From Mariprofundales bacterium (GTDB lineage Bacteria; Pseudomonadota; Zetaproteobacteria; Mariprofundales; S012-25): 6,344 nt of DNA. The notes under the pieces are model-generated. The model was not told the origin of the DNA. It searched no databases and saw only the letters and a program-made list of their open reading frames with translations. Position 1 is the stretch's first letter, and each line of letters starts with the position of its first letter. The translations under genes and the position numbers were made by a program. Shown here piece by piece: positions 1-6,344 of this stretch. The DNA lies in assembly GCA_015487905.1 (NCBI GenBank), contig WFOX01000121.1, forward strand, positions 1-6,344, read 5' to 3'.

Positions 1-2
1 AA

Positions 3-24
3 GGGCGCATCTTGCCTGGCGCCC
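3..24 (-). other. Short inverted repeat after pyk at the window edge
   Basis: On the minus strand, five bases after the pyk stop, GGGCGC (24-19) and GCGCCC (8-3) can pair as a 6-bp GC stem around a 10-nt loop. Two T residues follow before the window ends. It could be the start of a terminator or chance in GC-rich DNA. The loop and second arm also contain an ATG (11-9), preceded by AGG, that could start a following gene. The edge cuts off the bases needed to decide. Confidence 0.3.
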
Positions 25-29
25 CGCGC

Positions 30-1484
30 CTACGCAACCGCGCCCACCTCGCCCACGCGCAGGATTTTGAGCGCGTTCGTGCTGCCCGCCTTGCCCATCG
101 GCGTGCCGAAGGTCATCACGATCCAGTCATCCGGGCCTGCAATGCCCTCCTCCATAAGCTGGCGGCGCACATCGTCGGCGGCGCGATGCACCTCATAAGG
201 CCCGTATTCGCGCTTCATCGTAAGCGGAAACACATTGCGATAGAGCGTAACCCGCCTCGCCGTGCGCTCGTTGGGGGTAAGCGCATACACAGGCGCCGTG
301 CCGATGTGCCGCGAGATGTAAAGCGCCGTGGCCCCGGATTCCGTCAAACACACGATGGCCCGAATCGGCATCTCGCGCGAGGCCACGACCGCAAGCTCGG
401 CAATGCACTCGTCCGCCGCCATCGGCTTGCGCTTGGGATCGCGCGTCTCGCGCGAAGGAAGCACATTTTGCTTCTCCGTTTCCAAGCAAATCCGATGCAT
501 GGCCTCCACGGCCTCCACAGGATAGCGGCCCGTGGCGGTCTCAGCCGAAAGCATCACCGCATCGGCGCCGTCCAAGACCGCATTGGCGACATCGGACACT
601 TCCGCGCGCGTGGGCATCGGGTTGTGGATCATGCTCTCCAGCATTTGGGTTGCGACGATCACGGGGCAGTTGTATTGCGGCGCCATGCGCAGGATGCGCT
701 TTTGCACGGGCGGCACGGCCGCATCGCCGATCTCCACGCCGAGATCGCCGCGCGCCACCATCACCGCATCCGAGGCCTGCAAAATCCCTTCCAGATTCTC
801 CACGGCCTCGGCGCGCTCAATCTTGGCAACGAGCCTGGCATCGCTGCCTGCCTTGCGCACGAGCGCGCGCGCCTCTTCCATGTCGGCCGCATCGCGCGGA
901 AACGAGATCGCAACATAATCCACGCCGATCGCGCAGGCGGTTTGGATGTCGCGCCGATCCTTGTCCGTCAGCGCCTTGGCCGAAAGCCCCCCGCCGAAGC
1001 GATTCACGCCCTTGTTGTTGGAAAGCTCGCCTCCCACGACCACGCGGCAATGGATCTCGGTGCCTTCCACCCGCTCCACATCCATGACGATGAGGCCGTC
1101 GTTGAGCAAAAGCCGATCACCAGGCTGCACATCGCGCACGAGATCCTTGTAATCCAGCCCCACGCGCTCCTCATTGCCCGCATCCAAAGGCCAGGCTGCA
1201 TCCAACACGAAGTGCTGCCCAGCACGAAGCTCCACCTTGCCCTGCACGAAGCGCCCGATGCGGATCTTCGGCCCTTGCATGTCGGCCAAAATCCCGACCT
1301 CCACGCCGAGCTTCTTGGCCGCAGCGCGCACGCGCTCGGCGCGCGCCTTGTGCTCCTCGGCAGAACCATGCGAAAAGTTGAGCCGCACGACATTGACGCC
1401 GGCCTCAATCATGCGCGCAATGACCTCGGGCGACTCCGAAGCAGGCCCGAGGGTCGCGATGATCTTCGTGCGTCTGAGCTTCAT
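30..1484 (-). CDS. pyk: Pyruvate kinase, PykA-like
   Basis: This enzyme converts phosphoenolpyruvate and ADP to pyruvate and ATP, an essentially irreversible step. It has 484 aa (E. coli PykA is 480). The barrel domain begins RTKIIATLGPAS (5-16), with VRLNFSHG (33-40) holding Arg34 and the potassium ligands Asn36 and Ser38, and ADMQGPKIR (67-75). The lid domain covers roughly 70-170. The catalytic Lys221 and metal ligand Glu223 are in VAKIERAE, and Asp247 is in ARGDLGVEIG. ATQMLESM and PTRAEVSDVANAVLDG are present. A C-terminal regulatory domain follows (about 345-484), ending in FGTPMGKAGSTNALKILRVG. Glu85 in KVELRAG appears to align with the glutamate (rabbit Glu117) typical of potassium-dependent enzymes; this is an inference. 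The ISFPRDAADMEEAR region favours the PykA over the PykF subtype. The start ATG overlaps the pgk stop and lacks a good Shine-Dalgarno, which suggests translational coupling. The stop is TAG, 29 nt from the left edge. Confidence 0.97.
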   Translation of the reverse strand: MKLRRTKIIATLGPASESPEVIARMIEAGVNVVRLNFSHGSAEEHKARAERVRAAAKKLGVEVGILADMQGPKIRIGRFVQGKVELRAGQHFVLDAAWPLDAGNEERVGLDYKDLVRDVQPGDRLLLNDGLIVMDVERVEGTEIHCRVVVGGELSNNKGVNRFGGGLSAKALTDKDRRDIQTACAIGVDYVAISFPRDAADMEEARALVRKAGSDARLVAKIERAEAVENLEGILQASDAVMVARGDLGVEIGDAAVPPVQKRILRMAPQYNCPVIVATQMLESMIHNPMPTRAEVSDVANAVLDGADAVMLSAETATGRYPVEAVEAMHRICLETEKQNVLPSRETRDPKRKPMAADECIAELAVVASREMPIRAIVCLTESGATALYISRHIGTAPVYALTPNERTARRVTLYRNVFPLTMKREYGPYEVHRAADDVRRQLMEEGIAGPDDWIVMTFGTPMGKAGSTNALKILRVGEVGAVA

Positions 1485-2650
1485 CCCTGCGCGCGCGCTT
1501 CCAGCATCGCCACGGCGGGCAGCTTCTTGCCTTCCAGGAACTCCAAAAAGGCGCCGCCGCCCGTGGAGATGTAGGAGATGCGATCACCAACACCGAACTT
1601 GTCAATCGCGGCCAAGGTGTCGCCACCGCCCGCAATGGAAAACGCCTCGGACGCAGCCACGGCCTCAGCGACACGCTTCGTGCCCTCGGCGAAGGCATCA
1701 AACTCAAACACGCCCACAGGCCCGTTCCAGACGATCGTGCCGGCCTTGGCAAGCTCCGCGCAAAGCGCATCCGCACTCTCCGGGCCGATGTCCAAAATCA
1801 TCTCGTCCTCGGCCACCTCGTCCACGGATTTGAGGATCGGCTCGGCATCAGCCGAGAACTCCTTGGCGACGACGACATCGGTCGGAATCGGAATGCGCGT
1901 CTTCTCCATGAGCCGCTTGCAGACATCCACAAGCTCCGGCTCATACAACGATTTGCCCACGGGCTTGCCCGCCGCCGCGATGAAGGTGTTGGCGATGCCG
2001 CCGCCGACGACGAGCTGATCCACGACCTCGGAAAGCCGCTCCAGCACCGTAAGCTTCGTGGAAACCTTGGAGCCGCCCACGATCGCCACGAGCGGCCGCG
2101 CCGGGTTTTCCAGCGCCTTGCCGAGCGCATCCAGCTCCGCAGCCAAAAGCGGCCCCGCACAGGCCACGGGCGCCTTCATGCCCACGCCGTGCGTGGAGGC
2201 CTGGGCGCGGTGCGCGGTGCCAAAGGCATCCATCACATAGACATCGCACAGCGCCGCATACTTCTCCGCAAGCTCCGGATCGTCGGCCTTCTCGCCCTTG
2301 TTGAAGCGCACATTTTCCAAGAGCACGACCTCGCCCTCGGCGACCTCAGGCGGGTTCTCCAAATAATCGCGCACAAGCCGCACGGGCCTGCCCAAGAGCG
2401 TTTCCATGTGCGCAGCGACCGGCGCAAGCGAAAAGGTCGGATCAAATGCGCCCTCCTTCGGGCGCCCGAGATGCGACATCACGAGCACGCGCGCACCCTT
2501 TTGCAAAGCAAGCTCAATCGTCGGCAGGCTTGCACGGATGCGCTTGTCATTGGCCACCTTGCCGTCCTGAATCGGCACATTGAGGTCCTCGCGGATGAGC
2601 ACGCGCTTACCCGCAAGATCCAAATCCTCCATGCGCAGAAACTTTGCCAT
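1481..2650 (-). CDS. pgk: Phosphoglycerate kinase
   Basis: This monomeric two-domain kinase reversibly transfers phosphate between 1,3-bisphosphoglycerate/ADP and 3-phosphoglycerate/ATP. It runs toward 1,3-bisphosphoglycerate during CO2 fixation. It has 389 aa (E. coli Pgk 387). The N-terminal substrate-binding domain shows REDLNVP (20-26), SHLGRP (59-64), ENVRFNKGE (112-120) and DAFGTAHRAQAS (141-152). The nucleotide domain shows VGGSKVSTK (191-199), NGPVGVFE, GGGDT (341-345) and STGGGA (362-367). The sequence is very like the gamma/betaproteobacterial form. The start is the ATG at 2650, five bases after AGGAGG; the in-frame GTG at 2656 lies inside that ribosome site and is rejected. The gene sits 50 nt after gap, behind a terminator-like hairpin. 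Its TGA stop overlaps the pyk ATG. It would be cbbK in an autotrophic operon. Confidence 0.98.
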   Translation of the reverse strand: MAKFLRMEDLDLAGKRVLIREDLNVPIQDGKVANDKRIRASLPTIELALQKGARVLVMSHLGRPKEGAFDPTFSLAPVAAHMETLLGRPVRLVRDYLENPPEVAEGEVVLLENVRFNKGEKADDPELAEKYAALCDVYVMDAFGTAHRAQASTHGVGMKAPVACAGPLLAAELDALGKALENPARPLVAIVGGSKVSTKLTVLERLSEVVDQLVVGGGIANTFIAAAGKPVGKSLYEPELVDVCKRLMEKTRIPIPTDVVVAKEFSADAEPILKSVDEVAEDEMILDIGPESADALCAELAKAGTIVWNGPVGVFEFDAFAEGTKRVAEAVAASEAFSIAGGGDTLAAIDKFGVGDRISYISTGGGAFLEFLEGKKLPAVAMLEARAQG

Positions 2651-2655
2651 CGCCA

Positions 2656-2661
2656 CCTCCT
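2656..2661 (-). promoter_or_regulatory. Ribosome binding site of pgk
   Basis: AGGAGG, part of GAGGAGGTG, lies five bases upstream of the ATG at 2650. Its last G begins the GTG at 2656, so that GTG cannot be the start. The site begins two bases after the T-tract of the upstream hairpin, so any 3' end formed at the T-tract would separate it from gap. Confidence 0.87.
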
Positions 2662-2662
2662 C

Positions 2663-2694
2663 AAAAAACCGCGCGGGGGCGCATGCGCCCCCGC
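2663..2694 (-). terminator. Terminator-like hairpin with T-tract between gap and pgk
   Basis: On the minus strand, six bases after the gap stop codon, there is a perfect 22-nt palindrome (2673-2694). It can fold as a 9-bp all-GC stem (GCGGGGGCG with CGCCCCCGC) closed by a CATG loop. Four bases later comes a run of six T (2668-2663 read on the minus strand). This is the shape of an intrinsic terminator, although the 4-nt gap between stem and T-tract weakens it. The pgk ribosome site follows at once. It may terminate part of the transcripts, or act as an RNA-processing or 3'-end stabilising hairpin for a glpX-tkt-gap message. The structure is seen directly; the function is inferred. Confidence 0.7.
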
Positions 2695-2700
2695 CCGCAC

Positions 2701-3705
2701 TTAGCCGTGCTGCACGATGTAGCGTGCGAGATTCAGCATGTTGCAGGTGTAGCCGTATTCGTTGTCATACCAAGCCACAACCTTCACGAAGGTCGGGTCC
2801 AGCATGATGCCCGCCTTGGCGTCAAAGGTGGACGGCTCCTTGCAGCCGCGAAAGTCGGTGGAGACGACCGGCTCCTCGGTGTAGCCGAGCACCCCTTTGA
2901 GCTCACCCTCGGAGGCCTTTTTCATCGCTGCGCAGATCGCCTCGTAATCCGTGGGGGTGGCAAGCTCGCAGGTGAGATCCACGACCGACACATCCGAGGT
3001 CGGAATGCGGAAGGCCATGCCCGTGAGCTTGCCGTTGAGCTCGGGAATCACCTTGCCGACGGCCTTGGCCGCACCCGTAGAGGACGGGATGATGTTCTCC
3101 AAAATCCCGCGCCCGCCGCGCCAGTCCTTCTTGGAGGGACCGTCCACGGTCTTTTGCGTGGCCGTTGTTGCATGCACCGTGGACATCAGCCCCCGCTTGA
3201 TGCCGAAGTTGTCGTGCAACACCTTCGCCACCGGCGCCAAGCAGTTCGTCGTGCAGGACGCAGCCGAGATGATCGCGCGCCCGTCATAGGATGTGTGATT
3301 GACGCCATAGACGAACATGGGTGTTGCGTCCTTGGACGGTGCGCTCATGATCACCTTCGGCGCACCCGCATCCAAATGCCCCTTGGCCTTGTCCTCGGTG
3401 AGAAACAGGCCCGTGCACTCCAAGACCACATCCACGCCGACCTTATCCCACGCAAGCTGCGCAGGGTCTTTCTCGGCTGTCACGCGAATCTTCTTGCCAT
3501 CCACGATGAGCGCATCGCCCTCGGCCTTGACCTCACCCGCAAAGCGCCCGTGCACGGAATCAAAGCGCAAAAGATACGCAAGGTATTCGGGATCCAAGAG
3601 GTCGTTGATGGCCACGACCTCCATCTCCGGAAACTCCTTGGCAATCGCCCGCATCGCCATGCGGCCGATGCGCCCAAAGCCATTGATACCGACACGGATC
3701 GTCAT
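2701..3705 (-). CDS. gap: Glyceraldehyde-3-phosphate dehydrogenase, type I, GapA-like
   Basis: This enzyme interconverts glyceraldehyde 3-phosphate and 1,3-bisphosphoglycerate with NAD(P), in glycolysis or, in reverse, in carbon fixation. It has 334 aa, the normal length. The Rossmann motif INGFGRIGR is at residues 7-15 and Asp35 is in AINDLLD; an acidic residue there favours NAD over NADP. The catalytic motif ASCTTNC has Cys151, and His178 lies in STVHATTATQ. DGPSKKDWRGGRG and the C-terminal WYDNEYGY are present. As I recall it, the sequence tracks E. coli GapA closely, unlike the NADP-using plant/cyanobacterial Gap2 type. The ATG at 3705 was chosen because AAGGAGGG lies just upstream with a 6-nt spacer and the product then starts MTIRVGINGFG; a TTG at 3723 would add six residues spanning that ribosome site. 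The stop is TAA. A terminator-like hairpin lies between this gene and pgk. It would be cbbG if the operon is autotrophic. Confidence 0.98.
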   Translation of the reverse strand: MTIRVGINGFGRIGRMAMRAIAKEFPEMEVVAINDLLDPEYLAYLLRFDSVHGRFAGEVKAEGDALIVDGKKIRVTAEKDPAQLAWDKVGVDVVLECTGLFLTEDKAKGHLDAGAPKVIMSAPSKDATPMFVYGVNHTSYDGRAIISAASCTTNCLAPVAKVLHDNFGIKRGLMSTVHATTATQKTVDGPSKKDWRGGRGILENIIPSSTGAAKAVGKVIPELNGKLTGMAFRIPTSDVSVVDLTCELATPTDYEAICAAMKKASEGELKGVLGYTEEPVVSTDFRGCKEPSTFDAKAGIMLDPTFVKVVAWYDNEYGYTCNMLNLARYIVQHG

Positions 3706-3711
3706 CTCTTC

Positions 3712-3717
3712 CCTCCT
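3712..3717 (-). promoter_or_regulatory. Ribosome binding site of gap
   Basis: AGGAGG within AAGGAGGG lies six bases upstream of the ATG at 3705. It decides the gap start against the TTG at 3723. It fills most of the 21-nt tkt-gap spacer, leaving no room for a promoter there. Confidence 0.88.
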
Positions 3718-3726
3718 TATCAAGTG

Positions 3727-5730
3727 CTAGGCTTGCAAAAGCTCGCCAGCTGCGCGCACGAGGTTGTCCACCGTAAAGCCGAAGTAGCGGAAAAGCTCCG
3801 GCCCCGGCGCGGACTCCCCGAAGCGATCCAACCCAATCACGCGCCCGTCCAGGCCCACATACTTGTGCCAATAGGCCGTCGCCCCCGCCTCCACGGCGAT
3901 GCGCCGCCGCACCTGGGAAGGCAACACGGCCTCGCGCCAGGCCCCATCCTGCGCATCAAAGACCTCACAGCAGGGCATGGACACGACCCGCACGCGACGG
4001 CCGGCCTTGGCAAGCTCCTGCTGCGCCGCAAGCGCCAGCGCAACTTCCGAGCCTGTCGCGATCAAGATGAGCTCAGGCTCCCCGTCGGCATCGGCCAGCA
4101 CATAGCCGCCGCGGCGGATCGCCTCCACCTGATCGGGCGTGCGCGCGATGTGCGCAACCCCCTGGCGCGTGAGCGCAAGCGCCGTCGGGCCGTCCTTGCG
4201 CCGGAGCGCCTCACCCCAGGCGACGGCCGTCTCCACGGCATCGGCGGGCCGCCACAGGTTGAGATTCGGGATCAAGCGCAGCGAAGAAAGCTGCTCAATC
4301 GGCTGATGCGTGGGGCCGTCCTCACCAAGCCCGATGGAATCGTGCGTGAGCACATAGATCACGCGCTGACGCATGAGCGCCGACATGCGGATCGCATTGC
4401 GCGCATAGTCCGAGAAGATCAGGAAGGTGCCGCCATAGGGGATGATCCCACCATGCAGCGCCATACCGTTCATGACGGCGCCCATCGCGAACTCGCGCAC
4501 GCCGTAGTGCAAATAGCGGCCTTCGGGATGCGCAGGCGAAAACGCCACCGCCCCAGGCCAAATCGTGTTGTTGGAAGGCGTGAGATCCGCCGATCCCCCA
4601 ACCAGCTCGGGGATCTTCTCCACAAGCTCGGCAATCGTTTTGCCGCTGGCCGCACGCGTGGCCAGCTTGGGCTGATCCTCGTTGAGCTTCGCGATCCAAG
4701 CCTCCAGCGCCTCTTCCCAGCCCTCGGGCAGCTCGCCGCGCAGCACGCGCCGTTCAAACTCGGCGGCCAGCTCCGGATATTCCTTGCGATAGGCCGCAAA
4801 GCGCGCTTGCCACTCCTCCTCCAACTTCGTTCCCTTCTCGCGCGCATCCCAGGCCGCGCGCACATCCTCAGGGATCACGAACGGCGGGTAGTCCCAGCCA
4901 AGCTCCTCGCGCGCAAGCTGCACCTCGTCCTCACCCAAGGGCGCGCCGTGGCAATCGTGCGTGCCGGCTTTATTCGGGCTGCCATAGCCGATGATCGTCT
5001 TGCAGCAAATGAGCGTGGGGCGCGAGAGATCGCTTCTTGCCGTTTCAATGGCCTTGCGGATCTCCTCGGGATCGTGGCCGTTCACATTCGGGATCACCTG
5101 CCAGCCATAGGCCTCAAAGCGCTTGGGCGTGTCATCCGTAAACCAGCCCTTGACCTCGCCGTCAATGGAGATGCCGTTGTCGTCATAAAAGCAAATGAGC
5201 TTGCCCAGCCCCAAGGTGCCCGCAAGCGAGCAAGCCTCGTGGCTGATGCCTTCCATAAGGCAGCCGTCGCCCAAGAACACATAGGTGAAGTGATTGACGA
5301 TCTCATGCCCGGGCCGATTGAACTGCGCAGCCAGCATGCGCTCGGCGATCGCCATGCCTACGGCATTGGCAAGCCCTTGCCCAAGCGGCCCCGTCGTGGT
5401 CTCTACACCCGGCGTGATCCCGTATTCGGGATGGCCGGGCGTTTTGGAGTGAAGCTGACGAAAGCGCTGGATCTCCTCCAACGGAAGATCATAACCCGTA
5501 AGGTGCAACAGCGCATACAAAAGCATGGACGCATGGCCGTTGGAAAGCACGAAGCGATCGCGATCGGGCCAAGCGGGGTTGTTCGGGTTGTGCTTGAGAT
5601 AATCGCGCCAGAGCACCTCGGCGATGTCGGCCATGCCCATCGGCGCGCCCGGATGCCCCGAGTTCGCCTTTTGAATGGCGTCCATCGCAAGTGCACGAAT
5701 CGCATTCGCCAGCCGTTTGCGGTCGCTCAT
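3727..5730 (-). CDS. tkt: Transketolase
   Basis: This thiamine diphosphate enzyme moves two-carbon ketol units between sugar phosphates in the non-oxidative pentose phosphate pathway and the regenerative part of the Calvin or RuMP cycle. It has 667 aa (E. coli TktA is about 663). Visible features are SGHPGAP with His26; SNGHASM (63-69); TTGPLGQG (112-119); and the ThDP/Mg motif from GDG (154-156) to Asn185. Also seen are HDCHGAPLG with His261, GGSADLTPSNNT (378-389) at the start of the pyrimidine-binding domain, and REFAM with the expected catalytic Glu413. THDSIGLGEDGPTHQP follows, then the C-terminal domain. The start is set by family fit (MSDRKRLANAIR) and an AGGAGG five bases upstream of the ATG. 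An in-frame upstream start at 5817 would add 29 unrelated residues and overlap glpX. The stop is TAG. gap begins 21 nt later. The gene appears complete with no missing catalytic residue; it is called cbbT in Calvin operons. Confidence 0.98.
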   Translation of the reverse strand: MSDRKRLANAIRALAMDAIQKANSGHPGAPMGMADIAEVLWRDYLKHNPNNPAWPDRDRFVLSNGHASMLLYALLHLTGYDLPLEEIQRFRQLHSKTPGHPEYGITPGVETTTGPLGQGLANAVGMAIAERMLAAQFNRPGHEIVNHFTYVFLGDGCLMEGISHEACSLAGTLGLGKLICFYDDNGISIDGEVKGWFTDDTPKRFEAYGWQVIPNVNGHDPEEIRKAIETARSDLSRPTLICCKTIIGYGSPNKAGTHDCHGAPLGEDEVQLAREELGWDYPPFVIPEDVRAAWDAREKGTKLEEEWQARFAAYRKEYPELAAEFERRVLRGELPEGWEEALEAWIAKLNEDQPKLATRAASGKTIAELVEKIPELVGGSADLTPSNNTIWPGAVAFSPAHPEGRYLHYGVREFAMGAVMNGMALHGGIIPYGGTFLIFSDYARNAIRMSALMRQRVIYVLTHDSIGLGEDGPTHQPIEQLSSLRLIPNLNLWRPADAVETAVAWGEALRRKDGPTALALTRQGVAHIARTPDQVEAIRRGGYVLADADGEPELILIATGSEVALALAAQQELAKAGRRVRVVSMPCCEVFDAQDGAWREAVLPSQVRRRIAVEAGATAYWHKYVGLDGRVIGLDRFGESAPGPELFRYFGFTVDNLVRAAGELLQA

Positions 5731-5735
5731 ACGCT

Positions 5736-5741
5736 CCTCCT
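5736..5741 (-). promoter_or_regulatory. Ribosome binding site of tkt
   Basis: AGGAGG inside GAGGAGGAG lies five bases upstream of the ATG at 5730. It fixes the tkt start against the longer in-frame reading from 5817. It sits in the 37-nt glpX-tkt spacer, which holds no other clear signal. Confidence 0.85.
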
Positions 5742-5767
5742 CGCAGATCAAACCGAAGCCGGGAAGA

Positions 5768-6344
5768 TCAGGCTGTGACGGTCGTGCGCACGCGCCGCAC
5801 AACCCCGCCCGGCGCAAGCACGACGGTCTCGGTCGTCATGCGGCGCACATCGCCTTCGCGCACGATTTCTACGCCCGCGACATATTCGCCTGTGGTGAGG
5901 CCTGTGGCGATGAACAGCACATCGTCCGCAGAGACGAGTTCATCGCGCGTGAGAATGGACTCCGTATCCACGCCGGCCTTCTTGCAGTTCTCAATCTCGT
6001 AGTCCTTCTGCGGCGCCATGCGCCCGAACATCTCCGCGCCCAGCGCGCGCGCCGCACAGGCCGTCACAATCCCCTCGGGTGTGCCGCCGATGCCGAAAAG
6101 CGCATCCACGCCTGCGCCGAGCATGGCTTGGATCGCGCCATTGACATCGCCGTCGCTGGCCAGCCGCACCTTCGCCCCTGTGGCGTAGATCTCCTGCAAC
6201 AGCCCCTTGTGGCGCGGCTTATCCAGCACGAAGATGCAGATCTCGGCGACATCCTTGCCGAGCACCTTGGCAAGCTGGCGAATGCGATCGGCCACAGGCG
6301 CCTCGGGATCCATCTTGCCGCGGCATGCGGCTGGATACACCTGC
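5768..6344 (-). CDS. glpX: Class II fructose-1,6-bisphosphatase (GlpX), C-terminal part; 5' end outside window
   Basis: This enzyme hydrolyses fructose 1,6-bisphosphate to fructose 6-phosphate in the cytoplasm; in many autotrophs GlpX also acts on sedoheptulose 1,7-bisphosphate. About 191 C-terminal residues are visible of a family usually 310-340 aa long. The frame is open to the right edge, so the GTG at 6340 is internal and not a real start. Counting from that GTG as residue 1, the family motifs are DKPRH (40-44; DRPRH in many relatives), SDGDV (62-66) and GIGGTPEG (83-90). The acidic residues of the last two, Asp63, Asp65 and Glu89, are conserved in the family and expected at the substrate/metal site. 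ATGLTTGE follows near residue 157. The N-terminal metal-binding half cannot be checked. The last 35 residues, ending RRVRTTVTA, look less canonical than the core. The stop is TGA, 37 nt before tkt on the same strand, so co-transcription is likely. The family call is firm; a role in the Calvin cycle is inferred from context. Confidence 0.93.
   Translation of the reverse strand, partial: QVYPAACRGKMDPEAPVADRIRQLAKVLGKDVAEICIFVLDKPRHKGLLQEIYATGAKVRLASDGDVNGAIQAMLGAGVDALFGIGGTPEGIVTACAARALGAEMFGRMAPQKDYEIENCKKAGVDTESILTRDELVSADDVLFIATGLTTGEYVAGVEIVREGDVRRMTTETVVLAPGGVVRRVRTTVTA

Noticed and set aside
1489..1497. Alternating GC run before pyk as a structural or regulatory element
   Set aside because: It encodes Ala-Arg near the end of Pgk and is short; GCGC steps are common throughout the window.
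12..1574. 520-codon open frame on the plus strand across pyk
   Set aside because: It is codon-aligned antisense to a clear pyruvate kinase gene, rich in His/Arg with no recognisable domain, and explained by lack of TTA/CTA/TCA codons in pyk.
3706..3723. TTG start of gap at 3723
   Set aside because: The six extra residues are encoded by the ribosome binding site itself; the ATG at 3705 gives the standard GAPDH N-terminus.
5753..5762. Small hairpin (CCG/CGG around 4 nt) in the glpX-tkt spacer as a terminator
   Set aside because: Only three base pairs and no T-tract beyond three T; expected by chance in GC-rich DNA.
2644..5778. 1044-codon plus-strand open frame across gap and tkt as a real gene
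   Set aside because: It lies opposite two complete, conserved enzymes, and its composition is that of an antisense shadow. Kept only as a codon-bias observation.
5731..5817. 29-residue N-terminal extension of transketolase
   Set aside because: It would overlap the glpX end and has no family similarity, while the ATG at 5730 has a strong ribosome site and the expected N-terminus.
6338..6340. GTG as the start of a short 190-aa GlpX
   Set aside because: The frame stays open to the window edge, and a protein starting here would lack the N-terminal metal-binding half of the family; the gene is cut by the window.

Overview
The window is a GC-rich, almost fully coding piece of proteobacterial chromosome. 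It carries one head-to-tail run of five central-carbon genes, all on the minus strand. In transcription order (right to left) they are glpX (class II fructose-1,6-bisphosphatase, N-terminal part outside the window), tkt (transketolase), gap (NAD-type glyceraldehyde-3-phosphate dehydrogenase), pgk (phosphoglycerate kinase) and pyk (pyruvate kinase). Spacers are 37, 21 and 50 nt, and pgk and pyk overlap by 4 nt (ATGA). Only about 137 of 6344 bases lie outside these genes. The layout is that of an operon; its promoter must lie beyond the right edge.

The proteins resemble gamma/betaproteobacterial families. Pgk and Gap follow the E. coli Pgk and GapA sequences closely as I remember them, Pyk is of the PykA subtype, and transketolase active-site residues fall at almost the same numbers as in E. 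coli. From memory, the order FBPase-tkt-gap-pgk-pyk matches the cbb/glycolytic clusters of autotrophic Acidithiobacillia and Betaproteobacteria, where fba commonly follows. I infer an autotrophic (Calvin cycle) or methylotrophic (ribulose monophosphate) gamma-, beta- or acidithiobacillia-type bacterium. No RuBisCO or phosphoribulokinase is in the window, so this is not proven.

Functionally, Pgk and Gap working in the reductive direction make triose phosphate. GlpX and transketolase belong to the regeneration of pentose phosphates. Pyk draws three-carbon product off to pyruvate. The enzymes linking these steps (fructose-bisphosphate aldolase, phosphoglycerate mutase, enolase) are not in the window.

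The main non-coding signal is a 22-nt perfect GC-rich palindrome followed by a T-tract between gap and pgk. It is an intrinsic-terminator-like element inside the operon, placed directly before the pgk ribosome binding site. Very long open frames on the plus strand are antisense shadows of these genes. I found no mobile element, CRISPR array, RNA gene or evidence of an undescribed system; this is a conserved housekeeping/autotrophy locus.
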